DNA of 64,000 bases. It comes from Pyropia yezoensis. Lineage: Eukaryota; Rhodophyta; Bangiophyceae; Bangiales; Bangiaceae. Position 1 is the stretch's first letter. Each line of letters opens with the position of its first letter. The stretch is taken from assembly GCA_009829735.1 (NCBI GenBank), contig CM020620.1, positions 14,381,420 to 14,445,419 on the forward strand. The letters run 5' to 3'. A model generated the notes under the pieces. The model made no database searches. It saw nothing but the letters and a program-made list of their open reading frames with translations, and was not told the origin of the DNA. Of the stretch, positions 33,493 to 43,304 are shown in pieces. Made by a program: the position numbers and the translations under genes.

Positions 33493-34218
33493 CTGCACCC
33501 CCCTCTCCACCGCCGCGGAGCGCGCCCGGCTTGGCCGCCCAGATTAGGCCATGTGGCCAGCCGCGGGAGGAGATACGGCGCCGCCGCAGGGGACGACGGT
33601 GGTGACGAGGAGGGGGAGGTTGGGGGTGTCGGCGCAGGGGGGCGGCGGAGACGAGGAGGGCGCGTCAGGGGCGGAGGGGGGGGGGGGTGTAAGCCTCGCC
33701 AGGCCAAGCAGGGTGGGCAGGCTGGCCAGAGGCGGGTTGGGGGGTCATCTCGAGGTATGTGTAGGGTTGGGTGCTAGGGTGCGTGATCGTGCACAGGGAG
33801 AGTCTGCAGGTTGACGGCTGACCGAGCCGGCTCGATCAGACAGCATTCCCACGCTATTAAGTACACTGAATGGGGCGTTCGGTGCCATCTTGGCAGCGCA
33901 GCGGCCCATGCGACGGGCTGTGATCAAACAGCGGGGTACTCTGTGGACATGCGCCTATTTTTGGTTATGTATCATAGTAGTGAGAGGCGTTTCTCCCGGC
34001 TCCACGCCGAGCTGCGGTGCCTTGCAACTGTCACGTGCCCCTCTATCCTGGGATTTTTACGGCGTGCACCGCTTTGGGTGCTCCTCGCGCGACCGCCGAG
34101 CCTCCGAACGGCGCTGCTGGTGGCGAGAGGGCGGCCGCCGCGGCTTCGCGGCGGACCCCTCTCTCCTGTCCCCGCCGTTGCAAGGTCGGGTGGCCTACTG
34201 TGTACTGCATGTAGGAAC
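33493..34218. other. No supported gene
   Basis: The segment begins with a G-rich purine tract on the plus strand (about 33590-33690). Overlapping short frames show no domain. Confidence 0.4.
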
Positions 34219-34431
34219 GCGAGAAAAAGCCCACCCTCGGAAATTTTGCAAGGGGGTCGAACCCCCGTGCTGGCGTCTCAGAGCTCCTCAGCTCGCCGCC
34301 TCGAGTGGCGAGCGCGCCTCCGGCGCAGTGCCCCTTAATGAGCGACCAAGGAAATCGTTGTGCCGGCGGTGTAATCGGGCCGCAACGATTGGCGGACCCC
34401 CTTGCATAACCCTGTGCCAGCGCTTTTTCGC
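34219..34431. mobile_element. Possible 213-bp MITE with imperfect TIRs
   Basis: 34219-34258 and the reverse complement of 34395-34431 share GCGA(G)AAAAAGC and TGCAAGGGGGTC with mismatches between. There is no coding capacity. Confidence 0.4.
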
Positions 34432-34479
34432 TTATTTTTTTGCGTTCAGTCGTCCTCGTAGGTTGCGCACGCCCAGACA

Positions 34480-34700
34480 GTGGCGGGCTTGTGCACCGTG
34501 GAGCGAATCAAGCACGCGTATGCGGCCAAGAGAACTCCACAAGAATCTCTGTCGCGAAACGTGCTGTCCCAAGGCTTTGCGTGCCTTCGCAGACGACAAC
34601 CGCAAGGTAGTGCGGGAGGTCCACAAAGACATGTGGCATGGTGTCCGTGGCGGGAAATCTCCCAATAATACGGAATAAATGTTGCGCAGACGCGGTGTCC
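34480..34700 (-). pseudogene. Possible LINE reverse-transcriptase C-terminal remnant
   Basis: One minus-strand frame reads TDTMPHVFVDLPHYLAVV, like the degenerate zinc-knuckle end of non-LTR retrotransposon proteins and similar to a shorter remnant near 32030. The frame is broken on both sides. The evidence is weak. Confidence 0.25.
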
Positions 34701-35229
34701 TACGTAGGAACCGTCCATGAATGAGGCGGGGTGCCCGGAATGCGCTTCTGTTCCACGTGCCACGAAGGCGACTGCTTATTGGTCCTCTCATAGATTGACT
34801 TCGTTGCGCGTCGATATTCGTGACAGGAGATATGGCGCAGCAGAGGCTCAAACTGGGGAAGCCGCAGAAAAATGTGGACCCGCAAATCTCCTTGCGGTTG
34901 CCACATGGTTTGCGGCAAACGGAAGGCAAGTTTCTCAAGCAAATCGGGCCTTGCGTTTGGTCCCCCTTTTAGGTGCGCACTGCGCGGCGAGCCCGCGACA
35001 GCGCCGCGACCTCCTCACATGTCAGGCGCGGTCACTTGGATTCTCAGCGAAACCCACATTATCTGTTCATGTGCGTCTACCGTTGGTGCCTGTGCGTCTC
35101 TTCGAGTCACAAGCGCGGCGCGCGTCAAAATCTACCGCATGGCGGGCTGCCGGGAGCGGGCCAGGGCAGGCTGCATCTGGTTGCCCATCCGTACCGCTGG
35201 TCTGGGCTGGCATCCCCGCCACGGATGTG

Positions 35230-35291
35230 CGCGGTTCGGCCTGGAGTCGGGGTCGTACTCCGCGGTTAGGCCTGGAATCGGGGTCGTACTC
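35230..35291 (+). repeat. Two tandem 31-bp units
   Basis: Units at 35230-35260 and 35261-35291 differ at two bases. They contain CGGGGTCGTACTC. Confidence 0.8.
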
Positions 35292-35776
35292 CGAGGCTCA
35301 GGTGCCATGCACATACGAGATTCCCAATTCAGCCGGCCAAAGGAATCTGACCTCTCTGTTAACGTGGGGACCTCGTGCCCCGCTCTCGACCTATCCTGGC
35401 CGCACGTGTTAACGGATGGCACGCAGCGCAGCAAGGTCGTCGGGCATCAGCCTATAGAATCCTTGGGATAACACTTTTACTTCATGACTTCGACCACCGT
35501 AAAAAATGACACAAAATATAACGTAGTATTGACTTTTGGAGCACATGTTGGCATGGGGTAGGTTTCGAACTGTCGCCTCCCGTCACCGTCTTGCCACCTG
35601 GGCTACGCCCACCTGTCCGCCCCTGCACCCGCCCCATCTCTCACTGTCCAGTCTCGCGCTCTTCATCCACAGGCACCCCAGTCGCCCCCCCGCATCACGC
35701 ATGCGGGGAGGCCTCCGTTCTCCTGCCACCCCTCCGAGAGGCGCTGGCACGTCCGCAGCTATGTGTACACATGAGT

Positions 35777-36184
35777 TTAGACAGCCAGCGACCAAGGCAT
35801 ACCCCGGCAGCGGCTGGTAGTCCCCTGACAACCAGCCCTCCGGAAACTCCCTCCGTCTCTTCCCCACTTTCGTCGCCTCTCACCCATCCCCCTTCCCCCC
35901 TCCTCCAAGCTGTTCCTAAAATTTATTTCTGCCCGCCCTACGCGCCGAAGGCCAGACAGCACCTTGCGGCCGTTGAACGGCTGCGTGGGCCGCTCCGTCA
36001 GCACCACCACAACCGATTCGAGGAGCGCGCGGCCGGGGCGATCCAGCTGTGCCTGGCTCGCCGTGATGACCTTCCCCGGCATAACCCAGGTGATGCCCTC
36101 GGAGTACGGCGTGGTCGTCAGCGCGTGCCAGGCGGCGGGACGGCCGCGACCCACGCATACACAGCCCACTCCCCCGCTTTCCAC
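35777..36184 (-). pseudogene. Coding-like fragment, unknown family
   Basis: The minus-strand frame includes YSEGITWVMPGKVITASQAQ followed by a Leu/Val-rich stretch and LTERPTQPFNGRKVL. Its composition is unlike the low-complexity shadows around it and suggests a real beta-rich protein segment. Both ends fade into Arg/Gly-rich sequence, there is no convincing start, and no family is recognised. It could be one exon or a gene relic. Confidence 0.3.
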
Positions 36185-36679
36185 ATAGCCTCACCAATTT
36201 CTACATTGAACAGCACCCCCCCCCCCTCCCCTCGCCTTCACTCTTCTCGCGTCGTTCTCCTCGAGTCATCTGCGAGAGCTGCCCGAGGAAGCCACGCGCC
36301 GACGCCGCCATCAAACCCCGTATGTAGATGGCGCCCCCTCCTCACCCGCATAGCGCACCCTCTCCACCATTGTATATCTCCGCTAGAGTGCTCCTCATGG
36401 AGGTCCAAAAACGTCAGTCCTACACGCCGCTCCCTTCACTGCATGCCAGATAGATACATAGCGAGCAGGAAAAGTACTCAAATATTTCAAACTTTTCAGG
36501 TGTTACGGGAAGCTCCAATAAAAAGAATCAAAAGCGTCCCTAATCAAAACACAAATCTCGCATGTGCATGGCACCCGAGCCTACTCCGATGACCATGGGC
36601 TCCGCACAGCACGCCTGGGCCGCTAGTGTCTAGTCTACCTCAAATAAAGGCTCAAATGAGCCGGTGCTGAGGCTCAAAT

Positions 36680-37148
36680 TGTGGCAGTATTGACCCCCAG
36701 GCAGGGGGGCAACACGTGCCATGCAAGGGGCGGCAGGCCACTAGCCTGATCCGTTCCTCCCCCTGCATTTGGGTCCATATTCCCTAAGTTTGGGATAGTT
36801 AGCTTAGTAGTAAATCCAACTTGGATTTGAGGGTTTTCTGCATGTATCGTCTTGAATTTTCGTGTGGCCCGGTGGGCAGGTGCTGGGGTGGGAGATTCTG
36901 AGTGGCGAGATTCTGAGGGGACCCTGGGGGGATAAGGGGAGGGACAGCGGGGCTTGGCCCTGCGTCCCCGTCCCGACCAAGAAACTGTTGGACCACACAC
37001 CATCCTCCTGTTTGTCAGTGGGGGGTTTGCCCCACAACAGGGACAGAGTGTGTGCGACTTGCACTTCTTCCGGTTCCCCCGACACGGGAGGCAGCCCTTG
37101 TACACCGCCCCAACTTGGGTGTCGTGTGTGCAAGTGGTTTTTGCCACA
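36680..37148 (+). repeat. 5' LTR of element B (469 bp)
   Basis: It starts TGTGGCAGTATTGACCCCC and ends TTGCCACA. It differs from the 3' LTR at about eight positions. Confidence 0.92.
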
Positions 37149-37150
37149 TT

Positions 37151-37167
37151 TGGTGGAGCAGCAGGGG
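37151..37167 (+). other. Primer-binding site of element B
   Basis: TGGTGGAGCAGCAGGGG, two bases after the LTR. Confidence 0.8.
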
Positions 37168-37267
37168 ACAGAGGTAAACTTTACCTCCGGGTGCACCCGG
37201 GTGTAGGGGGCCCTCTGTCTCAGAGGAACGGTGGACTTGGACCGTGTCATACGGATCGTCAGCCAAC

Positions 37268-39214
37268 ATGGCTAGTTCGGACCCCCCGTCATCCGGGGAG
37301 TACACGGGTGACGCACGTACTTCAGTGCCTTTGAATACTGGGGAGACACAGGTGGGTTTACCCGGGGTCGCAGAGGGACTAGAGGTCCCTCAAGCCAGCA
37401 GGACTGGAAGTGCAGGCGGGCAACAGGCCACCCCGACTCAGTCGGGAGTTCACTCGGGTGACACTTCTGATGTGGGTGGGCCGAAGTCTGGCCACCATGT
37501 GGTACACTCAACGGGAACGTCCCAAGGGGTGAGGACTGTCCCCGCGGGTTCCACTCGGGCTGGAGCCAACTTTGGCTTGGAGCCGTCGCCAACTAGGCTT
37601 TCGGAGGACGGCGGACCTCCGTTGGTCGGCGATGGGCTCGCGCCCATGCCCCCGGTTGAGACCCCTGAGGAACGTGGGTACCCCTCAGGTGGACTCCCGG
37701 AGGCGGACCGAGACTCAACTGGAGTCGCCAATCCACTCCTCGCGGAAACTGTCCGTCGGGAGGCAACCAATGTGTTGCGGCAGACTTTGCCGGACCTGGT
37801 GGTCACGATGACGAATACAATTCTGAATCAGATTGTGGCGAGTTTGCCAGATGGCCTTAATGTCCAGACCGGATCGGGGCTTTCGAGCCCGCAGGCGCCG
37901 GGGGAATCCCTCCTCACGCCTACCTCTGGTCGCCCCGAACTGGGGGCGACACCTGTGACTCCCAACGAGGGAGCCACACCATACTCGGTGGGGCGTACGC
38001 CCTTCATGAGGGAGTTCCCCCCGGAAACGCCGGCGGCTACACCAAGCGCGCCGCGCCGGACTACAGGCACTGAGGGTGAACTTACCCCAGTGCCACTGCG
38101 GCTATTCCCTCAACGTGAGGTGCCGCCCAAGATCCAGGTAGCCAACCCGGTCTACCAGAGGATCTTTGACTGTGAGACCTACGCCCTCCACAACAAGTCG
38201 GTGGCGTATGGTCCTGACCAGGCCCGAGCCATGGGCCGTGCCAAGAAGAATGCATTTCACTCTTTTGGGCACAAAGCGGAGTGGGATGGAACTCCCCCCC
38301 TCCGTGTCTTTGAGTTCCTACGTCGTTTCACAAAAGCCTGTGACGACAATGCCATAAGTGAAGGCATGGCTTTCTACATGCTACAGGAGTTTACGAAGGG
38401 AGACCTGCGGACAGAACTTATGTCCGTCATGCTCAGCTCCTCAAGTGGAGGCGCTGGTGAGGTGACGTCCTATTTGGAGCTCGTCAACCGGTTGTTGAGA
38501 GCCATGGTTGATGAAGCGGCGCTGGCTTCTCAAGTCGAGGAGTTTACGCAAGCCCATCAGGAAGAGGCGGAGGACGAGTTGTCCTTTGCGGAGCGAGTCC
38601 GTAAGCTCAACAATCTTTGTGGGTTCCTTCATCCACAAGCTGTGGTGAAGAGTCGGTTTGTAGAGGGGCTCCATTGGTCAGTCCGGATGGAGACCCGGGA
38701 GCATAACACTGCCCGGGCGACCCTGGCCGAGTTGGCTAGATTCGCCTACCGCAGAGGCGAGGCCTACCGCAAGTTGCGGGAGGAACAACGCCAGGAGCGT
38801 CAGTCCGAGTTGGCCAAGGAACGGGAGGAGGCGCGCCAGGCCAGAGAGTTGAGAGAGGCACGCCGTTTCCGCAAGGAGAGGGTGGTAGCTGCCGCGGGAA
38901 CTTCCCAGGGTATCTCTTCGTCTTCCCCAGTTGGGAAGACCTCTCCGGGAACTGACAATCGGTGTTGGAACTGCAACTCCGATGGACATTGGGCATATGA
39001 TTGCCCCATGTTGAGTAAACGCATCCAACAACTTGTTCGGAATGCGAGTAAGAAGTCGGCTACGAACGAAGTACGTTCACGCCGCGAGGGTGGGTCTCGA
39101 CCGGTGGTGGCGGTCGCCACACCCTCGGTGAAGGGGGCGGACACGTCGTCCTCGGACTCGTCGTCTTCCCCTTCGTCCTCAGATTCGGACGCCAAGTCGG
39201 CGGGAAACGAATGA
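37268..39214 (+). CDS. Element B Gag polyprotein (648 aa)
   Basis: The ATG at 37268 (AACATGG context) is preferred over an in-frame ATG at 37244 because the same start is used in copy A. About 270 Pro/Gly/Thr-rich residues precede a capsid-like helical region (PLRVFEFLRRFTKACDDN, then SYLELVNRLLRAMVDEAAL). A long charged helix follows, rich in Arg and Glu (RKLREEQRQERQSELAKERE), then a CCHC zinc knuckle CWNCNSDGHWAYDC (38963-39004) and a Ser/Asp-rich tail. It would form the particle and bind the RNA genome. The frame is intact. Its TGA overlaps the pol ATG (ATGA, 39211-39214). Confidence 0.9.
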   Translation: MASSDPPSSGEYTGDARTSVPLNTGETQVGLPGVAEGLEVPQASRTGSAGGQQATPTQSGVHSGDTSDVGGPKSGHHVVHSTGTSQGVRTVPAGSTRAGANFGLEPSPTRLSEDGGPPLVGDGLAPMPPVETPEERGYPSGGLPEADRDSTGVANPLLAETVRREATNVLRQTLPDLVVTMTNTILNQIVASLPDGLNVQTGSGLSSPQAPGESLLTPTSGRPELGATPVTPNEGATPYSVGRTPFMREFPPETPAATPSAPRRTTGTEGELTPVPLRLFPQREVPPKIQVANPVYQRIFDCETYALHNKSVAYGPDQARAMGRAKKNAFHSFGHKAEWDGTPPLRVFEFLRRFTKACDDNAISEGMAFYMLQEFTKGDLRTELMSVMLSSSSGGAGEVTSYLELVNRLLRAMVDEAALASQVEEFTQAHQEEAEDELSFAERVRKLNNLCGFLHPQAVVKSRFVEGLHWSVRMETREHNTARATLAELARFAYRRGEAYRKLREEQRQERQSELAKEREEARQARELREARRFRKERVVAAAGTSQGISSSSPVGKTSPGTDNRCWNCNSDGHWAYDCPMLSKRIQQLVRNASKKSATNEVRSRREGGSRPVVAVATPSVKGADTSSSDSSSSPSSSDSDAKSAGNE

Positions 39215-42200
39215 CCGTTGGAGCTGGTCGTCCGAAGCTCACAACGGCAGCCTCGGCCAAGTGGGTCAAGAGGACGAATCAACCGTGCCGGATACTGCGG
39301 CGACCAAAGGGAGTCCGCCCACCTCGGGTCGGACTCCCCAAGAACGTAAACCCACGTCGGGTCATCGCGGTGCTGACGGGTGAGAACTTCCAGGTGGCTG
39401 GACGGGTGCAACTTGCCCCCGGCCGCGCCTGTTGTGCCCGTATCGTACTTGATACCGGGTCAGGAGCCTCCTTGATACGCAAGTCGCTATTACCAAAGGA
39501 GGTGAAGCTCCAACGCTGGAGGTCTAAAGCTGACCATCTGATCGATATCAATGGTGGGGTACTTCCCATCATGGTGCCGTGACCCTACCAACTAGGTTGG
39601 GGACCAATGAGGTCGACGTGACCTATGGTGTAGTTGAGAATATGTCGGTACCCCTGCTTCTGGGTACCCCTTATGTCGTAACACAAGTGCCTTTGATTTG
39701 TGGCCCTGAGTACTGGGTCAAGTTGATGAATGGGGAGACTATCCCCATCCTTGGTAAGGGAAAGTCTGTGGCTCCTGTGACAGTCTCACAGTCGAAGCCT
39801 GCTTGCTCTGTGAGGGAAGGGTTTACTGCTACCCTGCGTTCAGCCCGTAAAGTCACGTTGCCCCCCAACTCGGTGGCGCACGTTGATGTTGTAACTGATT
39901 ATACGGGGAACGGGTTGGTGCACCCTTACCCCCGTCTTGCTCGCAAGCACCAAGTGCATGTTGCCCTTGGCACGATGGACTCCAAAGCCGGAGTCCCGTG
40001 GAGGATCCAGGTGCTGAACCTGAGCTCGTCGCCCAAGTACTTCAAGTCGGGAGCCAAGTTCGGCTATATCGACCAACACGAGGGACCGGTAGTAGCGGTC
40101 ACCCTCAACGCGGGCGCAAGTAGCGACCCGAAGTCCGGAAAGGAGAAGCATCAAGCCAAGTCGGCCGCCTCTCCTCGGCCCCATGTGAACATGGAGGGTG
40201 TTCCATCCAGATTGGGGGTTCAAGTTGAACGCCTCTTGGACCAATATCACAAGTTGTGGGATGGTCAATTGGGACTCATGAGAGCTACCCAACACCGGAT
40301 CGAGTTGAAGCCCGGTGCACCCCCTATACGCCAACAACCGTATAGGGGAGGACCCCGTTCAAGGGCCCTCGTTAAGGAGCAAATTGCTCGCATGGAGGCC
40401 CTCGATGTGATCGAGGCCAGTAACGCCGAGTGGGCGAGTCCGGTGGTTATCGTCCCCAAAGTTGATGGGACCCCCCGGTTCTGTATCGACCACCGTAAGC
40501 TCAACGAGAGCACGGTGAAGGACAGTTATCCCCTACCTAGGATGGACGACTGTCTGGACTCTCTGGGGGAGGCAAACGTGTTCTCTAACCTGGACTGTAA
40601 CGCGGGGTACTGGCAAATTCCCATTGCCCCGGAGGACAGGCATAAAACTACCTTTACCTGTCACTGTGGTACCTACCAGTGCAAGCGCCTACCGTTTGGT
40701 CTGTGTAACGCGCCGGCAACTTTCCAGCGCGCTATGGACATGATTCTGGCCGGAGTACGGTGGCAGATCTGTCTTGTGTACCTAGACGATATCATTGTGT
40801 TCTCCCGAAGTCCGGAGGAACACATTGGCCATCTTGGCCAGGTGTTCAAGCTACTTGCTGACGCCGGTGTGTCGCTGAAGGCGAGTAAGTGCCACCTCTT
40901 CACTCAAGAGGTGGAGTACTTGGGACATGTTGTCCGTCCGGGGCGTCTCAGTGTTAACGAGAAGAACTTGAGGGCCATTCGTAAGGCTCAGTACCCCCGG
41001 ACCCAGACCCAGATGAGGAGCTTCCTCGGGATGTGTAACGTGTACCGACGTTTCACCAAGGGCTTCGCCAAGGTGGCGAAGCCGTTGAATGGGCTAGTGA
41101 GCTCAACGCTACCGAAGAACCTGCCTCCCCCAAGTCGGGTGGAGCAGGAATCCTTTGAGACTCTTCGGGACCTTCTGCTGAAGCCCCCCATCTTGGCTAT
41201 TCCCAGGTTGGGAGGCCACTACATCCTGGATGTGGACGCTAGCTACGACCAACTTGGTTGTGTGTTGCTTCAGCAGCAGCCGGACAAGGAGTACTTGCCG
41301 GTGGGATACTTCAGTAAGTGGCTGACCTCGGCCGAGAAGAACTACGGAGTCACCGAGTTGGAAGGACTCGCAGTGGTGTGGGCGGTGACGTCACTTCGTC
41401 ACTACCTAGAGGGTGAGAAGTTCCTCATCCGCTGTGACCACTGCGCGTTGCAGTTCATCTTTAAGACGGACTGTACGAACACTCGTCTCAATCGGTGGAG
41501 GGTGCGACTGGCACCCTTCAACTTTGATATTGAGTACCGACCTGGCAGGCAACATGCCCTTGCCGACGGCCTCTCTCGGGTACCTACCGAGGGGCTGGAC
41601 ACTAACCCAGTCGATGAGGACATCCCCATCGTGGGGGTAGTCACGCGCTCGGGTCAGGCGTTGAACCCCGAGGCGCCAGGGAACAAGAAGTACTTGCCCC
41701 TGTCCCTGGACGAGGTGGTGAAGGCCCAGGCCGAGGATCCCTTCTGCAAGTCGCAGAGGGATACACTGGATACAGTGGTGGAGACGCGTTTCTTTCTGGG
41801 AGACGATGGCCTCCTCATGAGGAGGGGGGTATTCCAAGGGACTGAACAACTTGTCGTCCCCGCATCCCTCAAGGACAGTATCCTTGAGAGGGAGCATAGC
41901 GCTCCCACGGGTGGACACCTGGGGTCTAGTAAACTGTACCAGACCCTGAGGACCAGATACTACTGGCCGTCCATGGTGGTGGACATCTATAGTTGGGTGG
42001 CTGCCTGCACAAGTTGTGCACAGAACCGTCTGATGGAACGGCGGCCTAGTACGGCTATGCTATTGTTCCCGGCCAAGGAGCCCTTCGCCGCGTTGGCAAT
42101 GGACATCCTTGGGCCACTGCCAGTGACCGAGGAGGGCAACCAGTACCTCCTGGTCATCTGTGACCGCTTCACGAAACTTACGCGAGCGATCCCACTCGCA

Positions 42201-43193
42201 GAGATCACGGCCATGTCGGTCGTGTCAGCCTTCCTAGATCACTGGGTTGCCGCATATGGCATCCCAGATAGTACACTATCGGACAATGGACCGCAATTTG
42301 CGTCTGTACTGTTTCAGGGAGTGCTGGATATGTTGGGGGTTAAGGCAAACTATGCCACCCCCTACCACCCACAAACTAATGGGCAGGTGGAGCGCTTCAA
42401 CAAAACTATTGTTAGGCAGCTGCGCCACTGTGTGAGTGAGCACGTGAAGACGTGGGACCAATACATTTCTATCCTTACTACTGCCTACAATTCGCAGGTT
42501 CACTCATCTACTGGGGAAGTACCCCTCGCTTTTGTGACCCCCCGTCGCGTGCGGTCTATTGCCGTGCGGCGGTCGCTCCCAACTAGGGAGGGTGGTGGCA
42601 GTACGCCTACTCCTACTGAGAGCAAGGCGGAGTTCGCTGCTAGGCTTGAGAACCTCATCTCTAAAGTCAGGGCTGAGATGGATAAAGCACAGAAGCGCTA
42701 CGAGCGTACCTTTGACAAAAAGGTGCGCAATGCTAAGCATGTCCCCGAACAGGGTGACTGGGTGCTGGTTCACTCACACACCCCAACGGGGGGTAAGTTG
42801 GTATTCCAGACGAAGGGGCCGTACCAGGTCCTTCGTACTGATGGGCGGCGCTTCACCATCGAAAGTGACGATGGGGTCCGCACAGTGAACGGACAGGACG
42901 TGGTCAAAGTTGCACCACCGCCTGCAGGCGACCCAGCTTGGGCGCGTGCTTTGGAAGCGTGGCGCCTCCCCTCACTGCCTGCGGCCAAACAGGGCCCGCA
43001 GGAGTACGTGTTCGATAAGTTCATCGACCACGGATGGGATGAAGACACTGACCGCCTCATGTTGAGGGTGCGTTGGTTTGGCTACAAAGCCAAGGACGAT
43101 ACGTGGGAGTATGTGGAGGACCTTCCCGCTGAGAAGGTCCGGGCGTACTGTGCCCGGAATGAGATAGACCCTAACAGCCCTTCCTCAACGTGA
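39211..43193 (+). pseudogene. Element B pro-pol with one frameshift
   Basis: It begins at the ATG overlapping the gag stop. The protease motif DTGSGASLI starts at 39451. Near 39570 one base is missing compared with copy A, giving a stop at 39582. The rest is one open frame from 39579: reverse transcriptase (YLDD 40779-40790), RNase H (DVDASYDQLG, ELEGLAVVWAV), integrase zinc domain (H..H, CTSCAQ), catalytic D at 42102, D at 42282 and E at 42390. A C-terminal chromodomain follows (EYVFDKFIDHGWDEDTDRLM, VRWFGYKAKDDTWEY), which in chromoviruses steers integration to marked chromatin. The long intact frame of 1204 codons suggests a recent lesion or an assembly error. Confidence 0.9.
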
Positions 43194-43304
43194 GGGAAGG
43201 CCGAGCAACAGTGCCAAGAGAATGCTTCAAGTCGCAGTGGTACGCAGAGTGGCTTTTAACTACAGCCCTAACCCTCACACTCGCACAACAAAGGCAGCTG
43301 CCAA

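Larger units (their letters stand above)
34701..36679. other. Region without a supported complete gene
   Basis: It contains a 31-bp tandem duplication (35230-35291), a degenerate tRNA-like segment near 35553-35613 and a coding-like fragment at 35777-36184. No other gene-like signal was found before the LTR of element B. Confidence 0.4.

Noticed and set aside
34247..34265. T-arm-like hairpin GGGGGTTCGACCCCC on the minus strand
   Set aside because: No matching acceptor or D arm upstream. It is better explained as part of the inverted-repeat unit 34219-34431.
35553..35613. Possible tRNA gene or SINE head on the minus strand, with A-box-like TAGCCCAGGTGG and B-box-like AGTTCGAAACC at normal spacing
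   Set aside because: The T stem pairs at only two of five positions and the acceptor stem has mismatches, so it is not a functional tRNA. One copy is not enough to call a SINE.
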